DNA of 64,000 bases from Agromyces marinus (GTDB lineage Bacteria > Actinomycetota > Actinomycetes > Actinomycetales > Microbacteriaceae). Below, in pieces: positions 17,322-25,348 of the stretch. Within the stretch, counting starts at the first letter, position 1. Every line of letters begins with the position of its first letter. A program made the position numbers and the translations under genes. The notes under the pieces were generated by a model, which was given only the letters and a program-made list of their open reading frames with translations, made no database searches and was not told the DNA's origin. The DNA lies in the NCBI RefSeq assembly GCF_021442325.1, contig NZ_CP087879.1:3100001-3164000 (forward strand), given 5' to 3'.

Positions 17322-18472
17322 CTCGTCGAACTCGGACTCGTCGAGGCCCGACCCGGTGTCGGTTCCTTCGTCCGCGGCATCCGGCAGCCCCACGCCGTCG
17401 ACTACGGGTGGCAGACCGCCGCGCGCGGCGCGTCCGCCGTGCCGTCGCCCGCGCCGCGCGCACCGACACCGCGATCCAGCGCTCGCCCGCGGCCGGGCTG
17501 CCCGAGCTCCAGGCGTGGTTCGCCGGCGAACTGGCATCCGCCACCCCCGCCGGGGTCGCACCGGCCGCGGCACGCGACGTGACGATCGTGTCGGGAAGCC
17601 AGAGCGGGCTGAGCTCGATCTTCCGCTCGCTCGTCGGGCACGGCGCGCCGCTGCTGGTCGAGTCCCCGACCTACTGGGGCGCCATCCTCGCCGCCGAGCA
17701 GGCCGGCGTCGCCCTCGTCCCGATCCCCTCGGGCCCGCCGGGTCCCGACCCGGACGACGTCGACCGGGCCCTCGAGCGCACGGGCGCCCGGGCGTTCTAC
17801 GCCCAGCCCTCCTTCGCCAACCCGACGGGTTCCAGCTGGGCCCCCGAGACCGTCGCGGCGGTGCTCGACGCCGTCCGCCGGCACGGCGCCTTCCTCGTCG
17901 AGGACGACTGGGCGCACGACCTCGGAATCGACGCGGCACCGCGAACGGTCGCACCGCACGATGAATCCGGACACGTGGTCTACCTGCGCTCCCTGACCAA
18001 GAGCGTCTCGCCGGCGCTGCGCGTGGCGGCCGTGGTCGCGCGCGGGCCGGCACGCGACCGGATCCTCGCCGATCGCGCGGCCGAATCGATGTACGTGAGC
18101 GAACTCCTCCAGGCGGCCGCCCTCGACGTGGTCACCCAACCGGCCTGGCGCACCCACGTGCGCGGACTCCGCGACGTGCTCCGCGGCCGACGGGACCTGC
18201 TCATCGGATCCCTCCGCGAGCATGCCCCGGGCGCCGAGATCACCGCCACCCCGACCGGCGGGCTGAACCTGTGGGTCCGGCTCCCCGACGGGACCGACGT
18301 CGACGCGCTCGTCCGGGAGTGCGAACGCCGGGGCCTGATCATCGCCTCCGGCGCGGAGTGGTTCCCCGCCGAGCCCACCGGCCCCCATGTTCGACTCAAC
18401 TACTCGGGCGAGAGCCCCGAACGCTTCCCCGACGCGGCCCGCATCCTCGGAGCCGTCCTCGCCGCCACCTGA
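17285..18472 (+). pseudogene. MocR/GntR-type aminotransferase-like regulator, disrupted
   Basis: Residues of a GntR winged helix (PLTVQKAMRHLVELGLVEAR then PGVGSFV) start near 17292, with the first helices missing; one extra A in GGTGCGAAGCCCGCTG breaks the expected G-A-S-P-L reading. The linker runs VDYGWQTAA and then joins, in a different frame, to RAVARAARTDTAIQRS near 17440, so a deletion of part of the linker also shifted the frame. From the ATG at 17408 the aminotransferase-like domain is open for 354 residues with PTYWGA, PSFANPTGSSW, EDDWAHDLG and the PLP lysine in YLRSLTKSVSPALR. A truncated effector domain could be made, but not a functional regulator. Confidence 0.75.
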
Positions 18473-18525
18473 AGCCCGGCCGGCCCGCCGGCCCTGGACC
18501 GACGGACCGGCCCGGCCGGATCGGA

Positions 18526-19659
18526 TCACCCCGGCCCGGCGCGCCGCTCCGCCCGCCGCGCGACGCGCTCGGACTTCCGGTCCACGTCCTCGGCGTCCAT
18601 GACGGCCTTCGCCTCGCCGACGTCGCCGAGCAGCGGCCTGATCCAGCCCGCCGAGGGGTTCGTGTCGACGAGGACCATCCGCACGAGGAGCGTCAACGGG
18701 ATCGCGAGGATCGCACCGATCGGACCGAGCACGACCGCCCAGAAGAGCACCGAGAAGAAGGTCAGGCTCTGGCTGAGCGCCACCGCGTTGCCGACCACCC
18801 GCGGCTGGACGACCGACTGCACGCCGGCGTTCACGATGCCGTACACGATGACGACCGCGATCACCGTCGGCCACCCTCCGACGAGCGCGCCGAAGAAGAT
18901 CGGCGGCACGATCGCGATGAAGTACCCGATGTTCGGGATGAAGCTGCACAGGAACGACAGCAGCCCCCAGATGAACGCCCCGGGCACCCCGAGGAGCACG
19001 AGCACGAACCAGTTGATGAGGCCCTGGGCGAGACCGAGCAGCGTCGTCACGACCATGTACCGCCGCACGCCCGAGCCGTACCCGGCGAGCGCGGTGACCA
19101 CGAGCGGTCGATGCGGCTGGAGCTGCCGGAGCAGCGTGGGCAGGAACGCCGAGTCCATCGCCATCAGCAGGAGCATCGTCAGGATCACCACGAGCATCGA
19201 GATCGAACCCGTCACCCCGCCGAGCAGGCTGCCGACGAACCCGACGATCGACGAGGCGTCGAACCCCGCGGCGATGTCCGAGAGCTGCGCGGAGTTCAGC
19301 CCGATCGACCCGAGCCAGGCGGCCGCATCGCTCACCCACCCCTCGATCTCGGATGCGAACTGCGGCACCAGTTCCGTGAACTGGCCGATCGCGACCAGCA
19401 CCGCGTAGCCGAAGCCCAGCAGCAGCAGGAACACCGCCGTGATGACCGATCCGGTGGCCAGCCCCCGCGGCACCCCGCGTCGCTCGAGCGCGACCCGCAG
19501 CGGGTGCACGCAGATCGTGAGGACCAGCGCGAGGAACACCGGCGCGACGATCGAGCCGATCGCCGCGAGCCCCGTGGTCGCGAGCACCGCACCGCCGATG
19601 CCGATCAGGATGAACGCGTTCCGGTGGGTCGACACGCGCCCCTCGCGCTCGGTGGTCAT
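18526..19659 (-). CDS. AI-2E family (PerM-like) transporter
   Basis: 377-residue membrane protein with about eight helices and the family signature near the end (LLSFLCSFIPNIGYFIAIVP and QPRVVGNAVALSQ, then LTFFSVLFWAVVLGPIGAIL). The ATG at 19659 overlaps the arylsulfatase stop by 4 nt, so it is translated together with the sulfatase; upstream residues in the same frame are sulfatase antisense-frame shadow. C-terminal tail is charged and cytosolic. The family exports small molecules or ions; a role linked to sulfate-ester metabolism is suggested only by coupling. Convergent with the MocR remnant. Confidence 0.9.
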   Translation of the reverse strand: MTTEREGRVSTHRNAFILIGIGGAVLATTGLAAIGSIVAPVFLALVLTICVHPLRVALERRGVPRGLATGSVITAVFLLLLGFGYAVLVAIGQFTELVPQFASEIEGWVSDAAAWLGSIGLNSAQLSDIAAGFDASSIVGFVGSLLGGVTGSISMLVVILTMLLLMAMDSAFLPTLLRQLQPHRPLVVTALAGYGSGVRRYMVVTTLLGLAQGLINWFVLVLLGVPGAFIWGLLSFLCSFIPNIGYFIAIVPPIFFGALVGGWPTVIAVVIVYGIVNAGVQSVVQPRVVGNAVALSQSLTFFSVLFWAVVLGPIGAILAIPLTLLVRMVLVDTNPSAGWIRPLLGDVGEAKAVMDAEDVDRKSERVARRAERRAGPG

Positions 19660-22019
19660 GTCTCGTCCGGCGGCGGCGCGTAGGCGACATGCACGCGCTC
19701 GATCCGCCCGTCGAACGCGAAGGGCATCCGGTCGGCGTACGCCCGCGACACGGCGCCGCCGTAGGCGCGACCGATGTCGAGGCAGTCGTTCGCCGAGAAC
19801 AGCAGCGGCGCGCTCACGGGCACGACGCCCGAGGCCACCTCCGATCCGTCGACCTCGAGGCTCACGCTCAGGGGCCCGCCCGGTTTCGGCTCGACGTACG
19901 CCGTGCGCACCGTGACCTCGTGGGCGCCGGCCGCGAGCGGCTCGGGCGCGGCGATCATGGTCCGCTGGATGAGGAACAGGTTGTACTCGTACGTCAGCAC
20001 GCCGTCGACCAGGTACAGCGTGAGCCCGCCGCCCGCTCCCCCGAGCTTGTAGAGCACGCCGTTCGCACGCTCGGGCGCGCTGAGCGAGATCGAGACGGCG
20101 TTCGGGCGGTTGCCGAGCGCCGGCGCGCAGAACTCGGGCACGCGCACGGTGTCTCCGCCCATCTCCCACTCGGAGTACGGCGGGGTGATCCGCAGCTCGG
20201 GATGCAGGGCGACCACCCAGAGGCCCCCGCCGATGGGCAGCGCCTCGTTGCGGGCCGCCTCGATCGCGAAGAGCTCCTTGAGCTCGGCGAGCTTCTCCGG
20301 GTGCTCGTCGGCCAGGTCGCGGGCCTGGCTCCAGTCCTCGTCGAGGTGGTACAGCTCCCAACGGTCCTCGTCGGGCGTCCAGGTGCGGATGCCGGGAGGC
20401 GCCCCCTTCGCCCACGGCAGCCGCGGCCCGAGCGCGGACGCCATCCACCCGTCGGCGTAGATCGACCGGCTGCCCATGATCTCGAAGTACTGCGTACGGC
20501 GCCGGCCGGCGGCATCCGCTTCGTCGATCGAATAGGCCATGCTGATGCCGTCGATCGGGTCCTGCGGGATGCCGTTGACCATCTCGGGATGCGAGATCCC
20601 GACGATCTCGTAGATCGTCGGGACGACGTCGATCACGTGGTGGAACTGGGTGCGGGGTTCCCGCTCGGGGCTGATGCGAGCCGGCCACTGCACGACCATC
20701 GGGTTGCGGGTGCCGCCGAGGTGGGATGCCAGCAGCTTCATGCCCTGGTACGGGGTCGACCCCGCCCAGGCCCACGCCGCGTGGTACATGTTGTCGGTCG
20801 CGGGCGTGCCGAGCGCGTCCAGCCCGCCGAGCTCCTCGAGCGCGGCGAGGTGCTGGTCGATCGTCGAGGGGATCTGGTTCTGCGCGAGCAGTTCGCTGAT
20901 CGTGCCGTCCTGGCCCTCGCCCGACGACCCGTTGTCGCCCCAGATGTAGAAGACGATGGTGTTCTCGAGCAGGCCCAGCCGCTCGATCTCGTCGACCACC
21001 CGGCCCGCCTGCACGTCGGCGTGCTCGGCGAATCCCGCGCACACCTCCATGAGTCGTCGCTGGAACGGCTTCTGGTGGTCCGGGATGTCCTCCCACGCGG
21101 CGAGCCCCTCGGGCCGCGGCGTGAGTTCGGCGTCGGCCGGGATCCACCCGGCGTCCTTCGCGCCCTGGTGGGCGCGCTCGCGATAGGCGTCCCACCCGTC
21201 GTCGAACCTGCCGGCGTACTTGTCGGCCCACTCCTTCATGATGTGGTGCGGGCCGTGGATCGCACCGGTCGCCCAGTACATGAAGAACGGCTTGTCGGCG
21301 GCCAGCGCGTGGTGGTCGCGCAGCCACTCGATGGCGTCGTCGGCGATGTCCTCGCTCAGGTGGTAGCCCTCCTCGGGCGTCTTCGGCGGCAGCACCGACG
21401 TCGTGTTGCGCACGAGGTTCGGCTCGTACTGCGACGCCTCGCCCGCGAGGAACCCGTAGAAGTACTCGAAGCCGTACCCCGTCGGCCACCCGTCGAAGGG
21501 GCCCGCCTTCGTCGTCTCCTCGGCAGGCGTGTTGTGCCACTTGCCCCACGCCCCGGTCGAGTACCCGTAGTTGCGCAGCACCTCCGCGACCGTCGCACTG
21601 GACTTCGGGATGTGGCCCGAGTACCCGTCCCAGTCGTTCGCGAGCTCGGCGATCTGGCCGTTGCCGACGCGGTGGTGGTTCCGGCCCGTGAGCAGCGAGG
21701 CGCGCGTCGGCGAGCACATCGCGGTCGTGTGGAACCGGTTGTACCCGATGCCCCCCGCGCGGAGGCGATCCAGGGTCGGAGTGCTCACCGCACCGCCGAA
21801 GGTCGACGGCAGCGCCGGGCCGGCGTCGTCGATGAGCACGACGAGCACGTTCGGCGCGTCCTGCGGCAGGTGCCGGGGCGGCGGGTTCGGACTGTACGTC
21901 GACTCCTGCATGGTGCGTCCCGCCACGCTGCCCGACGGCGGCGGCGCGAATGGCAGGTGGGTCGTGGGCGGCAGCGGTGTTCCGATCACCGATTCGTGCG
22001 TGGCATCCGTCATGGTCAT
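19656..22019 (-). CDS. Arylsulfatase, long actinobacterial type
   Basis: Sulfate-ester hydrolase. Metal-binding LVVLIDDAGPALPSTFGG, the formylglycine motif CSPTRASLLTGR (about residues 102-113; Cys-type, needs a formylglycine-generating enzyme), GAWGKWHN with catalytic Lys/His, FFMYWATGAIHGPHH, and the second metal site FYIWGDNGSSGEG are all present. 787 residues with a C-terminal beta domain, the size of the mycobacterial AtsA/AtsD group. No signal peptide is evident, so a cytosolic location is likely. Two ATGs (22019 and 22013) are possible starts. A palindromic operator lies 57 nt upstream; AI-2E permease follows with a 4-nt overlap. Confidence 0.93.
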   Translation of the reverse strand: MTMTDATHESVIGTPLPPTTHLPFAPPPSGSVAGRTMQESTYSPNPPPRHLPQDAPNVLVVLIDDAGPALPSTFGGAVSTPTLDRLRAGGIGYNRFHTTAMCSPTRASLLTGRNHHRVGNGQIAELANDWDGYSGHIPKSSATVAEVLRNYGYSTGAWGKWHNTPAEETTKAGPFDGWPTGYGFEYFYGFLAGEASQYEPNLVRNTTSVLPPKTPEEGYHLSEDIADDAIEWLRDHHALAADKPFFMYWATGAIHGPHHIMKEWADKYAGRFDDGWDAYRERAHQGAKDAGWIPADAELTPRPEGLAAWEDIPDHQKPFQRRLMEVCAGFAEHADVQAGRVVDEIERLGLLENTIVFYIWGDNGSSGEGQDGTISELLAQNQIPSTIDQHLAALEELGGLDALGTPATDNMYHAAWAWAGSTPYQGMKLLASHLGGTRNPMVVQWPARISPEREPRTQFHHVIDVVPTIYEIVGISHPEMVNGIPQDPIDGISMAYSIDEADAAGRRRTQYFEIMGSRSIYADGWMASALGPRLPWAKGAPPGIRTWTPDEDRWELYHLDEDWSQARDLADEHPEKLAELKELFAIEAARNEALPIGGGLWVVALHPELRITPPYSEWEMGGDTVRVPEFCAPALGNRPNAVSISLSAPERANGVLYKLGGAGGGLTLYLVDGVLTYEYNLFLIQRTMIAAPEPLAAGAHEVTVRTAYVEPKPGGPLSVSLEVDGSEVASGVVPVSAPLLFSANDCLDIGRAYGGAVSRAYADRMPFAFDGRIERVHVAYAPPPDET

Positions 22020-22067
22020 TCACCCCGGTCTTCCGATCGTCGCGGGCGACGCTAGGGCCGCGCCGGG

Positions 22068-22102
22068 CGCGCCGCATCACCCAGAACGCGTGATGCGGCG
22101 CG
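22068..22102. promoter_or_regulatory. Palindromic operator (site A) between sulfatase and CMD genes
   Basis: 13-bp arms CGCGCCGCATCAC / GTGATGCGGCGCG with a 9-nt centre. The inner 19 bases ATCACCCAGAACGCGTGAT (22076-22094) match site C at 49324-49340 in 16 of 17 positions and resemble site B at 25306-25324. It lies 57 nt from the sulfatase start and 65 nt from the divergent CMD start. Confidence 0.7.
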
Positions 22103-22158
22103 GGCCCCGGCGCGCTTGGCTTCCCATGCATGCCGGTCGAACGCGACGGAGGGTGACC

Positions 22159-22464
22159 ATGGAACCTGTCGAACGTCTCAGGCGGCTGGCGGTCGATGGC
22201 GAGCACAGCCGTTCCCTCGCCCCACGCTCCCTCGACGGCCGGTCCCTCGCACTCAGCCGCATCGCCGCGCTCATCGCCGTCGGCGGGCCCGAGGCGTCGT
22301 TCGGTTCGGAAGTGGACGCCGCGATCTCCGAAGGGGCGACGGCGGAGGAGATCGTCGACGTCCTGGCCGGGGTCATCCCGGTCGCGGGGATGCCGCGGGC
22401 CGTCGCCGCGGCCCCGAAGCTGGCGCTCGCCCTCGGCTACGACGACCTGCTCGAGGCGGACTGA
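22159..22464 (+). CDS. Carboxymuconolactone decarboxylase-fold small protein without cysteines
   Basis: 101 residues: LDGRSLALSRIAALIAVGGPE, VDAAISEGATAEEIVDVLAG and ALALGYDDLLEAD reproduce the CMD/AhpD-fold helices. The redox CxxC of AhpD-type members is absent, and there is no cysteine at all, so a peroxidase role is unlikely; ligand binding or a non-redox lyase role remains. ATG at 22159 is preceded by GGAGGGTGA. Divergent from the arylsulfatase across operator site A, and followed, convergently, by the MalT-type regulator. Confidence 0.85.
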   Translation: MEPVERLRRLAVDGEHSRSLAPRSLDGRSLALSRIAALIAVGGPEASFGSEVDAAISEGATAEEIVDVLAGVIPVAGMPRAVAAAPKLALALGYDDLLEAD

Positions 22465-22495
22465 ACCCGGCGAGCGCGGTATCCGCCCGGCACCC

Positions 22496-24730
22496 TCAGC
22501 CGCCGAGCAGCCCCAGTTCGACCGCGCGCACGACCGCTTCGCTGCGCGCCGTCACGTCGAGCTTCCGATAGATCGACGTGACCTCGGAACCGGCCGTGTT
22601 GCGCGAGATGTACAGGCGGTCCGCGATCTCGCGGATCGTCAGGTGGGTCTGCAGGTACGGCAGCAGCCGCAGCTCCGCCGGGGTGAGCGGCGCGTTGCCG
22701 TTCACGCTCGGCACCCGCGACACCTGTTCGCGGAAGGCCTCGACCTCGTCGGGGAGCCGCCCGAGGTCGGGCCGCTTCGCCAGGAGCTCCTGCATCTCGT
22801 GCACGAGGTGCATCGCCGTCGCCCGATCGCCCAGGGGCAGGTGCGCTCGCGCGAGCTGGAGGCGCACCTTGATCGCGAGGTAGGGCATCGTGTGCGTGCA
22901 CTGCACGCGGGCACGCATGCCGCGCGCGAGCGTGCGCCGAGCGGATGCCACGTCGCCGCGGTGCACCTCGACCCGCGCGGCGCACGCCAGCGCGAGCGCC
23001 GTCGTCGGATACCCCTCCATGTGGTGCGCCTCGATCGCGCGCAGCGCGGTTCGCGCATGCGCCTCCGCGTCGGCCCATCGGTTCGCGTCGGCATCCATCG
23101 CGGCGAGCTCGGCCTCGGCGAGCACGACCGTGTCGGTGTTGCCCATGGTCAGGGCCTGAGCGGATGCCTCGGCGAACGCGGCACGCGCGCCATCGACCTC
23201 TCCCGCCAGCAGCCGGGCCGATCCGCACAGGTGCAGGGCCTGGTCGCGCCACGGACTCCACGTGGGCTCGCTCGCCACCGCGAACTCCGCGTCGGCCAGG
23301 GCGGCCCGCGCACCCTCGCGGCACATCGCCGCACGGAGCATCGCGCGACCCGACGCGAACGTCGGCTGGTCGTCGGCCTGGTCGCCGTCGAACTCGAGCC
23401 CGTCGACGATGTTCGCCCAGCGCTCGGCCGCGACCGCGTCGCCGGTCAGCAGCGCGGTCCAGGCCCGCAGGACCGCGAGGGGCGGATGCGCGATGATCGC
23501 GGCATCCCCGATGTCGGCCATCCATCGCCCCACCACCGCGACCCGGCCCTCCTGGTAGGTGGGCAGCGCAAGCCTGGTGATCAGGTGCACTGAGCGTTCC
23601 CGCTCTCCGGAGGCGAGGAGGTGGTCGATGGCCCGGTCGGGGGCGCCGTGCAGCTCATCCCAGTCGGCGGCCCGGCGGTGCAGGGCGTCGGCCTGCCGGG
23701 GATCGTCGCGGACCAGCTCCGAGAGCAGGAACTCGCGGAAGAGGGCGTGGTAGCGGAACAGCCCGCGGCTGCCGTCCAGCGGGATCAGGAAGAGCCCTGC
23801 GGCCTCGACCTCGCGCAGCCGGTCGCCGGAGTCGGTCGCATCGAGGAGCGCATCGCACGCCGGTGCGGACAGCCGGTCGAGGACCGCGGTGCATCTGAGG
23901 AAGGTCCGGGTGCGTTCGGGCAGGCCGGCGAGGCACTCCTCGTACAGGTAGTCCGCGATGAACCGGTCCTCGCCCGTGATCGCGAACCCGCCGGGCCCGC
24001 GCCTGCTGATCATGGCCGCGAGGAAGACGCCGGTGGGCCACCCCTCGCATCGCCGCACGATCTCGCCCAGTTCGTCGTCGTCCGCGACGGACTCGGCCGC
24101 GTCGAAGATGCGGCGCGCGCCCGCGACATCCACGCGCAGGTCGTCGATGCCGATCTCGACGAGGTCGCCCGCCACCCGTCGGCGCGCGAGGTTGGCGGGC
24201 TCGTGGCGGCTCGAGAGCACGATCTGCGACCCCTCGGGCACCCCGGCGGTCACGACCTCGAGCACGTCCCGGCAGGCGGGGGAGTCCGCATCGTGCAGGT
24301 CGTCGATCATGAGCACGAACGGCGACGCGGCGCTCGCGAGCGCACCCGCGAGCAGGGGTGCGGAACGGCCCAGCGAGGCCGGGCCGAGACCGCGCATCTC
24401 GCCGACGAGCGCCTCGACCGCGGGGAAGACCCGGGCCACCGCCGCGGCCAGGAGCGTGAGGAGTGCGGCGGGGTCGTCGTCGAACCGGTCGACCGACGCC
24501 CAGGCGACCGGCCTGGTCTCGAGGGCCGACCACTCGGCGAGCAGCGTCGACTTGCCGTACCCGGCCGGTGCCACGACGCTCACCACGCGCGCATCGCGTG
24601 CACGGGCCGCATCGATCACGGACCTGCGACTGACGCCCTCGCGCCGCGGGGACGGGGCGCTCGTCTTCGCCTCGGAGAGCACATCGCCGTACGCCGCGAC
24701 GGAGCTCTGCTCGTCGAGATCATCGGTCAC
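22496..24730 (-). CDS. MalT-type LuxR regulator with ATPase and TPR-like domains
   Basis: 744-residue signal-responsive activator. N-terminal STAND/AAA ATPase with Walker A SVVAPAGYGKSTLLAEW (about residues 40-56) and a Walker B-like FVLMIDDLHDAD; the middle is a long array of TPR-like helices rich in Ala, Arg and His; C-terminal LuxR helix-turn-helix (LTPAELRLLPYLQTHLTIRE, then IADRLYISRNTAGSEVTSIY). GTG at 24730 is the first start in frame. It is embedded between genes preceded by the shared palindrome, so it is the obvious candidate to bind it. Ligand unknown. Confidence 0.9.
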   Translation of the reverse strand: MTDDLDEQSSVAAYGDVLSEAKTSAPSPRREGVSRRSVIDAARARDARVVSVVAPAGYGKSTLLAEWSALETRPVAWASVDRFDDDPAALLTLLAAAVARVFPAVEALVGEMRGLGPASLGRSAPLLAGALASAASPFVLMIDDLHDADSPACRDVLEVVTAGVPEGSQIVLSSRHEPANLARRRVAGDLVEIGIDDLRVDVAGARRIFDAAESVADDDELGEIVRRCEGWPTGVFLAAMISRRGPGGFAITGEDRFIADYLYEECLAGLPERTRTFLRCTAVLDRLSAPACDALLDATDSGDRLREVEAAGLFLIPLDGSRGLFRYHALFREFLLSELVRDDPRQADALHRRAADWDELHGAPDRAIDHLLASGERERSVHLITRLALPTYQEGRVAVVGRWMADIGDAAIIAHPPLAVLRAWTALLTGDAVAAERWANIVDGLEFDGDQADDQPTFASGRAMLRAAMCREGARAALADAEFAVASEPTWSPWRDQALHLCGSARLLAGEVDGARAAFAEASAQALTMGNTDTVVLAEAELAAMDADANRWADAEAHARTALRAIEAHHMEGYPTTALALACAARVEVHRGDVASARRTLARGMRARVQCTHTMPYLAIKVRLQLARAHLPLGDRATAMHLVHEMQELLAKRPDLGRLPDEVEAFREQVSRVPSVNGNAPLTPAELRLLPYLQTHLTIREIADRLYISRNTAGSEVTSIYRKLDVTARSEAVVRAVELGLLGG

Positions 24731-24752
24731 GCACGCATCCTAGGGCCGCGGC

Positions 24753-24786
24753 GGCCGGCGGTGGCGGGTCCGACGGCCCGCCGGCC
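24753..24786 (-). terminator. Terminator downstream of the DUF7144 gene
   Basis: GGCCGGCGG / CCGCCGGCC stem with a 16-nt loop, 26 nt after the DUF7144 stop and before the MalT-type regulator start, separating the two minus-strand genes. Confidence 0.6.
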
Positions 24787-24811
24787 GCCGGACCGCCGGC
24801 AGGTGCTCCGG

Positions 24812-25216
24812 CTACTCCGCGGGCTTCATCTCACGACCGTGCACGGTCAGCGCGTAGATCACGAGGATGTCCAGGACGATGACGATCATCGACCACCACG
24901 GCTGGACGGGCAGCAGGAAGAGCTGGCTGACCGCGTTCAGGATCACGAGGATGATCGCGATCACGCGAGCCCACGTGGCTCCGGCGAGCAGTGCGATCGC
25001 CACGAGGATCAGCAGCAGGCCGCTGATCAGGTGCCACCATCCCCACCCCGCGACGTCGAACATGAACAGGGTTCCCGCCCCGGTGAGGAAGTAGGCGCTG
25101 TCCGGCCCGATGACGGCCATCAGGCCGTAGATCGCGTCGAAGATGCCCGCGGTCAGCAGGACGATGCCGGCGAACCAGCCCCAGCCGACCCATCCGGTGC
25201 GTTCGATGTCGCTCAT
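24812..25216 (-). CDS. DUF7144-type four-helix membrane protein
   Basis: 134 residues with four hydrophobic segments: WGWFAGIVLLTAGIFDAIYG, the glycine/tryptophan loop FDVAGWGWWHLISGLLLI, WARVIAIILVILNAVSQL, and SMIVIVLDILVIYALTVHG. This is the recognisable pattern of the actinobacterial DUF7144 family, function unknown. Cytoplasmic termini are short. Operator site B is 90 nt upstream of its ATG. Its neighbours in the presumed regulon (sulfatase, decarboxylase, MalT-type regulator) suggest an envelope-stress or acid-stress role, which is speculative. Confidence 0.85.
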   Translation of the reverse strand: MSDIERTGWVGWGWFAGIVLLTAGIFDAIYGLMAVIGPDSAYFLTGAGTLFMFDVAGWGWWHLISGLLLILVAIALLAGATWARVIAIILVILNAVSQLFLLPVQPWWSMIVIVLDILVIYALTVHGREMKPAE

Positions 25217-25305
25217 GTCGATTCCCTCCGCTCGTGTCGGTTCCTGCGCGGATGCCGCGCCCCGACGGATTCCGACGAAGCTATCGACGCGCGGGCTCGA
25301 CGGGC

Positions 25306-25324
25306 ATCACGCAGGTCGCGTGAT
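25306..25324. promoter_or_regulatory. Palindromic operator (site B) upstream of the DUF7144 gene
   Basis: ATCACGC-AGGTC-GCGTGAT, perfect 7-bp arms. It shares arms, spacing and the central AGNNC with site A and, less closely, site C. It also lies 25 nt after the stop of the CoA-disulfide reductase gene, so a terminator role must be considered; the shared central bases favour an operator. Confidence 0.55.
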
Positions 25325-25348
25325 CTTGCCCGGGTTCCTCGCCCGCGA

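Noticed and set aside
19689..22055. Plus-strand open frame of almost 800 residues
   Set aside because: Complement of the arylsulfatase; no domain pattern.
18526..22206. Single protein fusing sulfatase-region codons with the AI-2E permease
   Set aside because: The first 850 codons are an out-of-frame reading of the sulfatase; the permease has its own ATG at the 4-nt overlap.
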